Origin: Pseudoxanthobacter soli DSM 19599
Lineage (GTDB): Bacteria > Pseudomonadota > Alphaproteobacteria > Rhizobiales > Segnochrobactraceae
Direction of reading: 5' to 3'
DNA length: 64,000 nucleotides
Assembly: GCF_900148505.1 (NCBI RefSeq)
Contig: NZ_FRXO01000001.1
Location: 796,414 to 860,413, forward strand
Positions 1 through 8,398 of this stretch are shown piece by piece (position 1 is the stretch's first letter; each line of letters starts with the position of its first letter). The translations under genes and the position numbers were made by a program. The notes beneath the pieces were generated by a model, which saw only the letters and a list, made by a program, of their open reading frames with translations, did no database searches and was not told the DNA's origin.

Positions 1-1101
1 CAGCGTGTCCAGGCCGCCGTTCGGCCCTTCGAGGGCGGCCAGATCCTGATCGATGAAGGTCTCCGTCGATCCCGAGAAGCGCCCCCACATGCCGGCTTGC
101 GCGAACCAGAACAGGAGTTTGTCACGCTCCTTGGCGTCCAGCGCTCCCTTCGTCTTGTCCATGTAGCGCACCATGACGGGCACGCCGAAGCGCCCGAAGA
201 ACACCTGGTCATGATCGAGCCCGAGGCGCCCGGCGATGAAATTCAAGCTCGCGTCGATGTGTTTGCTGGCGCGCTTCAAGCCATCCTGAATGTCGAGCGC
301 GCCCTTGTCGTGGAGATAGCTGAACTTGGCCTCTCCGGTCAGAACCGTGTTGACGGAGCGTAGCAGCCAATCGAGGTTGAACTGGTAGCCGGCGGCCGTC
401 CATTCCTTCAGCTTGGCCTTCATGGAGTCGCGCGCTTCCGGCCATTCGGCACAGATCTTCGCGAGCGCCAAATCACCCTTCGACAGCTTGGTGCCGCCGC
501 TGTTCACCCGATTGAAAATATCGACGACGACATCCAGGGTCTTGTCCTGGCCGGTGACCTCCTCGACATGCAGGTCGATCTCGGTGACGCCAAGCAGAGC
601 GCCAAGTCGGCCGACATAAGCGCCGACATTCGCCACATGGGCAGGATCGGCGGAAAGCTGAGCGATCAACGCCCCAAGTCCGGCGTTCCCCGCCTTCATC
701 AAGGCGGTGACATCAATCCAAAGCGGATCGTCCTGCATCTTGACCGGCTGGTAGAAGGCGAAGGTCTCGGTCTGCAGATGGAAACGCAGGCCACTGAAGG
801 CCTGGGCGTTGCCGTCGAAAAACTTTGGAGGCTGTCCACGCACGACGCCATAGAGCGAGGTCATACGCTGCTGGCCGTCCAGCAAGAGCTTGACGATGCC
901 TGCCGCGATCGGGCCGTCGCCGCGATGCGCGGCCGTTTTAGCCTCCGTTGCCCACACAAGCAGGCCACCGACCGGATGCCGACGGTACAGCGAGTCGAAC
1001 AGGCCGCGAACCTGATCGCGGTTCCAGACATAGCCACGCTGGAATTCAGGCAGCGCCATGTGCCCGCTGTCAATATGGTCCAGGATCGTGGAAATCTTCA
1101 T
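1..1101 (-). CDS. DUF262 domain protein, C-terminus outside window
   Basis: The minus-strand frame starts at an ATG overlapping the stop of the DUF4391 gene by four bases (ATGA) and runs off the left edge, so about 366 residues are visible. The N-terminal part shows DUF262 hallmarks: FQRGYVWNRDQVRGL near residue 18 and DGQQRMTSLYG near residue 75, the ParB-like nucleotide-binding core found in GmrSD-type type IV restriction enzymes. FNRVNSGGTKLSKGDLALAK near residue 190 is the usual second conserved block. Whether a GmrD-like DUF1524 HNH nuclease domain follows cannot be seen. It is the last visible gene of the coupled helicase operon, which suggests a role in nucleic-acid restriction; that role is inference. 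Confidence 0.85.
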   Translation of the reverse strand, partial: MKISTILDHIDSGHMALPEFQRGYVWNRDQVRGLFDSLYRRHPVGGLLVWATEAKTAAHRGDGPIAAGIVKLLLDGQQRMTSLYGVVRGQPPKFFDGNAQAFSGLRFHLQTETFAFYQPVKMQDDPLWIDVTALMKAGNAGLGALIAQLSADPAHVANVGAYVGRLGALLGVTEIDLHVEEVTGQDKTLDVVVDIFNRVNSGGTKLSKGDLALAKICAEWPEARDSMKAKLKEWTAAGYQFNLDWLLRSVNTVLTGEAKFSYLHDKGALDIQDGLKRASKHIDASLNFIAGRLGLDHDQVFFGRFGVPVMVRYMDKTKGALDAKERDKLLFWFAQAGMWGRFSGSTETFIDQDLAALEGPNGGLDTL

Positions 1102-1883
1102 TCGCCATCCCCCAACATCGACCGCTTGGCACGATCGATGGCGGCTTCGACCGCCTTGATTTTCTGATTCAAATCAACCCGTTGACTAATCTGTTTGGCG
1201 CGCCCCGCCTGCGCGCGCAACTGTGCGATCTCGCGCAAAAGCCGAGCGTGCTCTTCCAGCGCCGCGCGACGACGATCGATCCGATCGGCTTCATTGGCGA
1301 GGATGAATTGGCCCGAGACGCGCGCCGCGTTCAGCGCCTCGATCCGAACCAGCCACCCGTCGTAAACCGTCGATAGATCGCGTGCGGGTTGCTGGGCAAG
1401 TGCCATGCTTTCCAGGAATGACTGTTCCATCGCGGTAGGTGCGTCCGGATCAATCTCGCCCGCTATCACGACGCGCTCCACCACCACCTTGTTTCCTTCG
1501 TTCTGCGCCGCACGCTTGGGCGCGACCGACACGGCCGCACGCGCGCCGGACAGTGTGATCAGCAGGACCGGATACGGAATGGCGCGATGAATGAGCTCGG
1601 TGAGACGGGCCGAACGGGCCTCGGGGCGAAGCGTCGCGGATAGGACCGCAATCTCCGAATAGTTTCGGCCTTCGTCCACGAAGGCGGGTATGGCGACGGT
1701 ATTGGGCTTGAGCGCTGCGATCCACTGCATCTCTTCGATACCGTCTTGGATGGCGCGCTTGTCGGTCGTCGTTGGCGCACCTTGCTCAAGCAGCGCCTTT
1801 TTCGGCACGCGCATGTCAAGGCGCGCTCCCGGCGGCAAGTCCAAAGCCGAAATGATCGGGTCGGTCGCCGCCACTTCCGTCAT
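1098..1883 (-). CDS. DUF4391 domain-containing protein
   Basis: This 261-residue protein matches what I know of DUF4391: an N-terminal region with a positively charged KKALLEQ segment, a central beta-rich part and a C-terminal helical region rich in Arg, Glu and Ala (residues 190-255) that looks like a coiled coil. No catalytic motif is recognised. DUF4391 genes usually sit between a helicase and other subunits of restriction-like or anti-phage clusters, and the same holds here. Its start overlaps the helicase stop and its stop overlaps the DUF262 start, each by ATGA, so the three products are probably made in fixed ratio. Confidence 0.8.
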   Translation of the reverse strand: MTEVAATDPIISALDLPPGARLDMRVPKKALLEQGAPTTTDKRAIQDGIEEMQWIAALKPNTVAIPAFVDEGRNYSEIAVLSATLRPEARSARLTELIHRAIPYPVLLITLSGARAAVSVAPKRAAQNEGNKVVVERVVIAGEIDPDAPTAMEQSFLESMALAQQPARDLSTVYDGWLVRIEALNAARVSGQFILANEADRIDRRRAALEEHARLLREIAQLRAQAGRAKQISQRVDLNQKIKAVEAAIDRAKRSMLGDGE

Positions 1884-4800
1884 GGCGTTACGTCCGCCGT
1901 CGGAGCCAGGGCAACCAGGAACGCAACGACCTCGAAGTCGTTGATCCCGGCGAACTCCCCCTTCACCGCGTGCGTGCCGCCCATTTGAAACAGGCTGGCG
2001 ACCGCCCGCTCTTCGCGCTTGCCGACAATGGTGCCGACTGCGCGGGCGAGCAGCTTGCGATAGGGTTCCATGTCGCGACCAGCGCGCGTCGCCTTGTCGA
2101 ACCGACCATAAGCCGCTTGGTCCGGCTGGTCGCGGCCAAGACTGAGCTTCTTCAGACGATCGAGCACCTGCTTGGCCTGCGTGTAGGGAAGCAGGACTTC
2201 TCCGTCCTCTCCGACGTGAACGACGTAATGCGGCGCCAGCGGATAACCCGGCTCGGCGACGGAAGCCGCGTCGCCGACGGCGCGCAGGCAGAAGATGACA
2301 CCCGGCGGTACCGGGCTCTCTCCCTCGTCGGGAGCCTCGGTGACCGCGTAGGTGCCGAGCGGCAATGCGTCGAGTCGATCCCGATTGGCCCCCAGATAGC
2401 CCGCTAGATCGATCCGAAAATCGTTGAGCGTGAGATCCGCAATGGAAACGCCACTGGACAAGTCTTCGAGATCGATCACAGCGTCCTGCAGCTTTTGAAG
2501 CTGCGCGCGACGGTATTCCAGATCGTTCATCTCGTTGCCCGCTTGGAACTCGATGACGTTCTCCTCGCCGGTAGCCGACACATCCAGAAGAATCATGCGC
2601 CCGCTGACGCGGGATTCGAGGTCAAGATACTCGTCCAGCTCCATATTCGGCCAGAAATTGACCAACTGAATTCTGGAGTTTCGGGAACCAATCCGGTCGA
2701 TGCGGCCAAATCGTTGGATGATCCGCACGGGATTCCAATGGATATCATAGTTGACGAGGTAGTCGCAGTCCTGAAGATTCTGACCTTCCGAAATACAGTC
2801 CGTGGCAATCAGAAGATCGATTTCTCCCTCAGCGACAAGCTCTGCTGGCCGTTCTTTGGACCTCGGAGAGAAGGCGCTCAGAATGCTGCTCATGTCCCCG
2901 CGAACGCCCGGCAATGTGGTCTTATTCGCCCCAGCGCCGGTAACGACCGCGCTATGTAGATCGAGCGCCGAGCGCGCCCAATCGGCCAACTCGCGGTAGA
3001 GATAGTCCGCCGTATCGGCGAATGCCGTGAACAGCAAAATCTTCCGGTTATCCGAGTTTATCGGATTGCGGACTTTTTCAACGATCAACCGCTTGAGCGC
3101 AGCCAACTTGGCATCGCGCTTGGGGATAACAAGACGCGCGGCCGATAGAAGCGCCGCCAAGCGTTCATGGTCCTCGACGAGATCCTGTCGCCAGCGAATG
3201 CGGTCAACGTCCTGGAGAAGCACCTTGACCTTTCGGCCGACCAGCAGCGGCTCGAATGCGGGATCGTCCACATCCACGTCGTCAATCGGGATTTCCTCGA
3301 TCGAGTCGTCATGGGAGTCGATTTTGGCGAGCAGAGCATCAACGTCCGCGAGTTGGCGTTCGATGGTCAGGGAGAACGACGCGACTGAACTCTCCATGCG
3401 CTTCAGGATATTCACGCGTAGGAGATGGATGAGGCTTTCCTCGCGATCAAGCTGCCGGAAAAACTGATCGCCTCCTCTAATCTTCGTACTGTACTTCTCG
3501 TCATACGCCGCCTGTTTGTGTGGCAGCACGTATCGCAGTGGCGCGTAGGCGCCGAGAGTAAGGCGCCGGATCTCGTTGTTGACCTCGCGAATAGGCCGAA
3601 ACTCACCCGTAAGGTCAACGTCCGCCTTGATGTTTACCGGCGGCAGCCTGTCAGGAAACTGCCCCGTTTCCTCGACCCCATAATAGCGTTGCACATGCTT
3701 GCGCGATCTGGCGATCGTCAACATGTCGAGCAGCTTGAAGTAGTCAAAGCCGAGCATGTCCATGAGCTTTGCGGGCCGACGCTCACTTTCTGGCAGGTCG
3801 AGCCAACGATTGAACTGGCCTTGCGCCTTACGAATTGTCGCCTCGATGCTTGGAATGCCATTGGCCGTAAGAGCCGCGTCATTCCCTTCCGTTACAAAGG
3901 CGATCTGGTTCTTGAGGTCTGCAAGACGGTTGTTGACCGGCGTTGCGGACAACATCAGCACCTTGGTCTTCACCCCCGACAGAATGATCCGCTTCATGAG
4001 GTGGTCGTAGCGGCTGTCGCGGTCCTTGTGAGTTGGCTTGTTCCTGAAGTTGTGCGACTCGTCGATGACCACGAGGTCGTAGTTGCCCCAGTTGACGTGC
4101 GTAAGATCGATGTCGCCGGATACACCACCGTCGCGCGACAGATCCGTGTGGTTCAAAACGTCATAATTGAACCGGTCTGAGGCCAGAATGTTGCGGCGAT
4201 CATTTGCCTTATAGAGGGTCCAGTTATCACGGAGGCGCTTTGGGCAAAGCACGAGAACGCGATCATTGCGAAGCTCATAGTACTTTATGACTGCAAGCGC
4301 TTCGAATGTCTTTCCGAGGCCAACACTGTCAGCAATAATGCAGCCGCCGATCCTCTCCAATTTGTCGATCGCCCCCACGACTCCATCGCGCTGGAAGCGA
4401 AACAGCTTCTTCCACACGACGGTGTTTCGAATGCCGGTCGCCGACTTGATGATCCGCTCTTCGTCAAGCTCATCACCCAAGTCCTTGAAGACCTGATAGA
4501 GGATCTGGAAATAGACGAGCGATGGCGCGCGCTGCGAGGCAATTTCCTCCAACGCATTCAGAAAGTGGGCCTTTGCCGATGGGCTCGCCTCAATGTCCTC
4601 CCAGTTCGAGCGGAACCATTCGGAAAAATCAGCAGTCTCGGCATCGGACTCGGTTGCCTGAACCAATCCCAAGCGACCGCTTGGAGTGACTCCGAGCCCA
4701 TCGGACGTGAATGAGCATGTGCCGACCATGGCTCGACGGAAGTCAGGCTTGCCATTGACGAGTATCAGCGACTGAGGCGGCGACCGGCGTGCGTGCCGAA

Positions 4801-5089
4801 TTTCGACCCGCTTCCGCGCCCAATCAGCAACGAGACGGGCCAGCCAGCGCCCCTGGAGTTGTCCACGAAAGACGATGTCGGCCTCGCCGCCAAGAAGGCC
4901 GGGCAGAACGGAACTCGCATCTCCGAGCAGCAATCGGCATCGCTCGATCCGATCGAGAACGCCTCGAAGCTCTGCGAATGCAAGCAGCGAAAAGGACGGG
5001 GAAACGATGTCTATGAGAGCGCCCTGATCGAGCCATTCGCGCAGCCTGTCGACGCCTCGATCCGTCCCACTGTTTCTGACAAGCCTCAT
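1880..5089 (-). CDS. SNF2/RapA-type helicase with N-terminal PLD-like domain
   Basis: The protein has 1069 residues. Residues 1-165 resemble the phospholipase D fold found at the N-terminus of some defence helicases (IVSPSFSLLAFAEL near 28; VGTCSFTSDGLG near 122), but no HxK catalytic pair is visible. The SF2 core follows: Walker A SVGLGKT at 255-261, DESH at 343-346, SAT at 381-383, and motifs V/VI (ATDCISEGQNLQ, IQRFGRIDRIG) near 760-810. It would translocate on or remodel DNA using ATP. It overlaps the upstream ribbon-helix-helix gene and downstream DUF4391 gene by ATGA. No methyltransferase gene is present in the visible part of the cluster. Defence function is inferred from architecture and neighbours. 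Confidence 0.88.
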   Translation of the reverse strand: MRLVRNSGTDRGVDRLREWLDQGALIDIVSPSFSLLAFAELRGVLDRIERCRLLLGDASSVLPGLLGGEADIVFRGQLQGRWLARLVADWARKRVEIRHARRSPPQSLILVNGKPDFRRAMVGTCSFTSDGLGVTPSGRLGLVQATESDAETADFSEWFRSNWEDIEASPSAKAHFLNALEEIASQRAPSLVYFQILYQVFKDLGDELDEERIIKSATGIRNTVVWKKLFRFQRDGVVGAIDKLERIGGCIIADSVGLGKTFEALAVIKYYELRNDRVLVLCPKRLRDNWTLYKANDRRNILASDRFNYDVLNHTDLSRDGGVSGDIDLTHVNWGNYDLVVIDESHNFRNKPTHKDRDSRYDHLMKRIILSGVKTKVLMLSATPVNNRLADLKNQIAFVTEGNDAALTANGIPSIEATIRKAQGQFNRWLDLPESERRPAKLMDMLGFDYFKLLDMLTIARSRKHVQRYYGVEETGQFPDRLPPVNIKADVDLTGEFRPIREVNNEIRRLTLGAYAPLRYVLPHKQAAYDEKYSTKIRGGDQFFRQLDREESLIHLLRVNILKRMESSVASFSLTIERQLADVDALLAKIDSHDDSIEEIPIDDVDVDDPAFEPLLVGRKVKVLLQDVDRIRWRQDLVEDHERLAALLSAARLVIPKRDAKLAALKRLIVEKVRNPINSDNRKILLFTAFADTADYLYRELADWARSALDLHSAVVTGAGANKTTLPGVRGDMSSILSAFSPRSKERPAELVAEGEIDLLIATDCISEGQNLQDCDYLVNYDIHWNPVRIIQRFGRIDRIGSRNSRIQLVNFWPNMELDEYLDLESRVSGRMILLDVSATGEENVIEFQAGNEMNDLEYRRAQLQKLQDAVIDLEDLSSGVSIADLTLNDFRIDLAGYLGANRDRLDALPLGTYAVTEAPDEGESPVPPGVIFCLRAVGDAASVAEPGYPLAPHYVVHVGEDGEVLLPYTQAKQVLDRLKKLSLGRDQPDQAAYGRFDKATRAGRDMEPYRKLLARAVGTIVGKREERAVASLFQMGGTHAVKGEFAGINDFEVVAFLVALAPTADVTP

Positions 5090-5298
5090 GCCTCACCACC
5101 CTTTCGAGGCGGTCGAGACATAGCGGAGGGATGACGGGCTTCGGACGAGCTCTCGATGAATTGGCGAATCGCCTGACGGATGACCCACGAGACCGAAGCG
5201 TCCCTCAATAACGCAATCTGACACAGCGTCTGATAATCCTGCTCTTCCAGACTAACTGTCAGTCGCGTTGCCTTGCGTGGACGCTCGTTCATTTCCAT
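5086..5298 (-). CDS. Ribbon-helix-helix DNA-binding protein, first gene of helicase operon
   Basis: The frame stays open back to a GTG at 5376, but the ATG at 5298 (or 5292) begins just before the conserved part and follows a G-rich ribosome-binding stretch, giving about 70 residues. KATRLTVSLEEQDYQTL followed by two helices, ending ASVSWVIRQAIRQFIESS, is a typical ribbon-helix-helix (CopG/MetJ) fold. The stop overlaps the helicase start (ATGA). It probably represses its own operon, as small leading DNA-binding proteins of defence operons often do; this is inferred from position. Confidence 0.7.
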   Translation of the reverse strand: MEMNERPRKATRLTVSLEEQDYQTLCQIALLRDASVSWVIRQAIRQFIESSSEARHPSAMSRPPRKGGEA

Positions 5299-5533
5299 CC
5301 CCACGGTTTCTCGGACCAGCTTACCGGCTTGCGCATCAGACTTCAACGAAGTGATGCACTTTTCACCAGTACGCACCCGGGACCATTCGGCACGGGCTGA
5401 CCAAGGTGTCGTGAAGAAACACTAAGGATGAAAGTGTGCGTATCGTCGTCGTCAGGAATATAGCGGCCGGGCGCGCGCTTGTGGCAAAGGGCCTTATGTT
5501 AGGTTCTTTTCCGAAACCAATAGCTGCGATGGC

Positions 5534-5782
5534 TCAGGGATCCACTTTTTTGTTAACGGAGATATGGTTTCCCCGCCGCGCCTTTGCAAATCCCCGGTCT
5601 GTGGCGATAAACCGTTCCAGCATGGGCACGATCAGGCGAACGGGATCGGCGGCGACTTGTCCTCCTTCCCGTCCGAGGATTTCGGCATAGGAGATCAGGT
5701 CTCGATGCAGGCTGGCGGGCAGCTCAAGCGTGACCTTCACCGGCTTGTCGTCGGCGATCGGACCGAGTTTCAGCTTTGCCAT
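5534..5782 (-). CDS. DUF2274 protein, last gene of the trb operon
   Basis: An 82-residue protein starting MAKLKLGPIADDKPVKVTL, chosen because this ATG lies one base after the trbI stop; an upstream in-frame start at 5803 would overlap trbI. DUF2274 proteins are small, ribbon-helix-helix-like, and habitually end trb operons of alphaproteobacterial ICEs. The role is unknown, possibly regulatory. About 235 bp without a recognised gene separates it from the start of the helicase operon, which marks the boundary between transfer backbone and cargo. Confidence 0.85.
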   Translation of the reverse strand: MAKLKLGPIADDKPVKVTLELPASLHRDLISYAEILGREGGQVAADPVRLIVPMLERFIATDRGFAKARRGNHISVNKKVDP

Positions 5783-5783
5783 G

Positions 5784-7007
5784 TCAGCCTCCGTAGGGCT
5801 CAAGCACGAGATCGCGGGTGACGATCACGCGGACCGGGAAACCCGGCCGGATGGTGAGCGTCGGCGCGATGTTGAGCTGGCGTTGCACGATCTGCTGGCC
5901 GGTCTGGTTGATGCTATCGGACGCGCCGTTGCGCAGGGCGCGGATAATGTCGCTGTCATTGTTCGATGATCCAGATTGAGCGCCAACGCTGAGCAGCGTC
6001 GACAGCGCCGCGGCCTTGAACAGCTCGCCCCAGTGGTAATCGACGCCATCTTCGAGCCCGGCATAGCCCTCGGCGTCTGCACCTGGCTGGCGCTCCAACA
6101 CGATCGAGCGGCCATTGGGGAAGATCAACCGGTTCCACACGAGCAGCACGCGGCGCTGACCGAAGCCAACGCCGTTGTCGTACTGACCGATGATCCGCGT
6201 GCCCTGCGGCACGAGCAGGATGCGCCCGGTGGGGCCATCATAGACGTTATCCGTGACCTGAGCAGTGATCTGGCCCGGAAGATCGGAGCGGATGCCGGTG
6301 ATGAGTGCCGCCGCGATGACCGCCCCCGCCTGAAGCACATTGGCCGACGCAGGCGCGGTGACGCGATCGGGAGAGACGGTGCGCTTGTCGGGTGCCTGAT
6401 TGAGGAACGCGAGCTGGCGATCCTGCGCGGAAGGCGTCGCCGGCTGTGGTGCGAGCCCGAGGCTGGCGAGGTCCGTCTGCGGCGAGACCGTCGCTTGCGG
6501 CTGTGGGACAGCGGCGTTGGCTGGCCGCGTCTCGGTCGAAGCAAAGAGGCGCGCCGTTCGAGCGGCCTCCAACTCCTGGATACGGCGCTGCTCTTCCTGA
6601 CTGATCCCCGGATTGGGCGTCGCAATCCCCGGCGTCGGCACCGGCTGTCCGGCATTCTGGGCGCTGAGGATCGGGCGACCGAGGTCGCCGGGTAGCGGCG
6701 GGCCGAGCTTCGGAATACCGGCATAGTCCTTCGGCAGGCCGGCGAGCCCATCCGGCGTCGCCCTATTGTCGGTCGAATAGAGCTCCTCGTTCGCTTTGCC
6801 GCCGTGCCGGGTTTGGAGTGCGTAGATCAGGGTACCGCCGATGCCGGTGCCGGCGAGCAGGCCAAGGGCGATCAGCACCTTTCTCGACAGGCGCGTCACG
6901 CGCGGTGGTTCGGGGCGCAGCCGCATCGGCGCGACCGGCTCTCCGGTCAGCGGCCGGGCATCGTCGTCCGCGTCCGGCTTCTGACGATCGGGGGCAATCT
7001 CGCTCAC
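5784..7007 (-). CDS. trbI: Conjugal transfer protein TrbI (VirB10-like)
   Basis: 407 residues. A short cytoplasmic N-terminus is followed by one membrane segment (about 46-64, KVLIALGLLAGTGIGGTLI), a Pro/Gln-rich periplasmic linker (about 85-190) and a C-terminal beta-barrel domain with GRILLVPQGTRIIGQYD and LERQPGADAEG blocks typical of TrbI/VirB10. It spans inner and outer membranes and helps gate the mating channel core. It starts with GTG overlapping the trbG stop (GTGA) and is followed one base later by the DUF2274 gene. Confidence 0.95.
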   Translation of the reverse strand: MSEIAPDRQKPDADDDARPLTGEPVAPMRLRPEPPRVTRLSRKVLIALGLLAGTGIGGTLIYALQTRHGGKANEELYSTDNRATPDGLAGLPKDYAGIPKLGPPLPGDLGRPILSAQNAGQPVPTPGIATPNPGISQEEQRRIQELEAARTARLFASTETRPANAAVPQPQATVSPQTDLASLGLAPQPATPSAQDRQLAFLNQAPDKRTVSPDRVTAPASANVLQAGAVIAAALITGIRSDLPGQITAQVTDNVYDGPTGRILLVPQGTRIIGQYDNGVGFGQRRVLLVWNRLIFPNGRSIVLERQPGADAEGYAGLEDGVDYHWGELFKAAALSTLLSVGAQSGSSNNDSDIIRALRNGASDSINQTGQQIVQRQLNIAPTLTIRPGFPVRVIVTRDLVLEPYGG

Positions 7008-8398
7008 GACGCCGGCCTCCCATCGGTTCGGGAGATGCGAACGCGCTTCTGATCCTTCGCCGCGCCGAAGCGTAACTCGGCGGCGGCAAACAGCCGGTCG
7101 ACGATCATGTAGTTGTCGCGAACGCGATAATTCACCAGTTCCGAGGTATCACCCTCCGGACCGACGACGAAGAGTGGCGGCATCTCGCCCTGGCCGATGC
7201 CGCGCGGGAACTCGATGAACACCTGCTTACCGTCGTCGAAGGCGCGGAGCGGCCTCCACGGTGCGCGGTCGCCGGTCACCTCGTAGCGGAAGTTGACGCG
7301 CGTGAGATCGATGCCGGTCGCCACGGGCTGGATGGCCTGCGCCTCGGCGTTCTGGCGGCGCAGCGCAATGAGCTGGTCCTGTGGATACTGCCAGGAGACC
7401 GAGGCCATATAGGTCTTCTCGGTTGAGCGCAGCTCCATGTGGTAGGTGCGCGCGTTGGTGTTGATGACAAGGTTGGTCATCAGTTCGGGCCGGGTCGGCT
7501 TGACGAGAATATGAACCTGCTTTGTCGTTCCGGCGCCGCTCTCGGTGTCGCCGATGATCCAGCGCACCGTGTCGCCGGCGGCGACGGGACCTGAGCCCAC
7601 CAGAGTTTCGCCGGGCTGCAAGGCGATGTCGGTGATCTGGCCGGGCGCGGTGTAGACTTGATAGAGCGCGCCATCGACGAAGGGGTAGACCTGGATGGCG
7701 TTGATGAAGCCGTTCCGGACCGGCTGCATCCGCGCGGCGGCGTTGGCCTCATTCACCCGCGCGGTGGGGTCCGGCAGTTCGGGCGTCGGTTTGCCATCTT
7801 TGCCGACGGGCTTCAATTGGCCGGGCAACGGCAAGGGCTTCGGCAATTCCACCACTCGGACAGGCGCCGGCGGATCGGTGGCGATGACGGCCGGCGCCGC
7901 ATCGTCGTAGGATATCTCGGGCGGCGGCACATGCACAGCGCAAGCGCTTAGTGCAAGTGTCAAACAACCGAGATAAAGTGCCCTGCAAAGTAATTCGCCG
8001 GAGAACCTGTGATGAACGAAATCCCCGCGGTCGTTTCCGACTATATTTCTGCATACAACGATCTCGACGTTGCCGGCATGATCCGTTGCCTGTCGGACGA
8101 CGTGCATTTCGTGAATAAGTCCGGTGACGACATCTCGGCGGAAACGCAAGGGGTCGCGGCTTTCCGTGAACTTGCGCTGCAAGGCGTTGCGATCTTCACT
8201 CAGCGAAAACAGACGATCACCAACGCCATCGCCTGCGGTGGGCATGTCACGCTGGAGATCGATTACAGCGCCACGGTCGCGGGCGATCTGCCGAATGGCT
8301 GGAAGGCCGGACAGACTATCGCCATACGGGGTGTTTCCGTCTTTTCCTTGAAGGGCGGCAAGATCGCCGAGCTTGTCGACATCAGTTGAGGGGGTCAC
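7004..8398 (-). CDS. trbG: Conjugal transfer lipoprotein TrbG (VirB9-like) with disrupted 5' end
   Basis: The conserved TrbG body begins at about 7984 with a hydrophobic segment and lipobox (LALSAC) followed by PPPEISYDDAAP, and ends with the usual C-terminal domain. Normally the protein begins a few residues before that segment. Here the only clear start is a GTG at 8398 overlapping the trbF stop (GTGA), and the roughly 400 bp between is antisense to an inserted NTF2-like gene while remaining open in the trbG frame. The product would be a 464-residue form with about 135 unrelated N-terminal residues ahead of the lipoprotein signal, unless translation starts at a poor internal codon such as TTG at 7963. 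The role would be the periplasmic/outer-membrane core of the channel. Confidence 0.85.
   Translation of the reverse strand: MTPSTDVDKLGDLAALQGKDGNTPYGDSLSGLPAIRQIARDRGAVIDLQRDMPTAGDGVGDRLFSLSEDRNALQRKFTESRDPLRFRRDVVTGLIHEMHVVRQATDHAGNVEIVVCRNIVGNDRGDFVHHRFSGELLCRALYLGCLTLALSACAVHVPPPEISYDDAAPAVIATDPPAPVRVVELPKPLPLPGQLKPVGKDGKPTPELPDPTARVNEANAAARMQPVRNGFINAIQVYPFVDGALYQVYTAPGQITDIALQPGETLVGSGPVAAGDTVRWIIGDTESGAGTTKQVHILVKPTRPELMTNLVINTNARTYHMELRSTEKTYMASVSWQYPQDQLIALRRQNAEAQAIQPVATGIDLTRVNFRYEVTGDRAPWRPLRAFDDGKQVFIEFPRGIGQGEMPPLFVVGPEGDTSELVNYRVRDNYMIVDRLFAAAELRFGAAKDQKRVRISRTDGRPAS
8012..8389 (+). CDS. NTF2-like (SnoaL-fold) protein inserted between trbF and trbG
   Basis: 125 residues encoded on the strand opposite to the whole trb operon. 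The ATG at 8012 follows a good ribosome-binding site (GGAGA at 8000-8004); an in-frame GTG lies one codon earlier. VSDYISAYNDLDVAGMIRCL at the start, then ETQGVAAFRELA, and a final GVSVFSLKGGKIAELVDI are characteristic of the nuclear transport factor 2/SnoaL alpha-beta cone fold, which binds small hydrophobic ligands or acts as a small isomerase/hydrolase. The substrate is unknown. It ends five bases before the trbF stop and overlaps what should be the trbG N-terminus, so it is a recent insertion. Confidence 0.85.
   Translation: MNEIPAVVSDYISAYNDLDVAGMIRCLSDDVHFVNKSGDDISAETQGVAAFRELALQGVAIFTQRKQTITNAIACGGHVTLEIDYSATVAGDLPNGWKAGQTIAIRGVSVFSLKGGKIAELVDIS

Noticed and set aside
1..1101. Calling the truncated gene GmrSD
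   Set aside because: Only the DUF262 part is visible. Many DUF262 proteins lack the GmrD nuclease domain, so the specific name is not supported.
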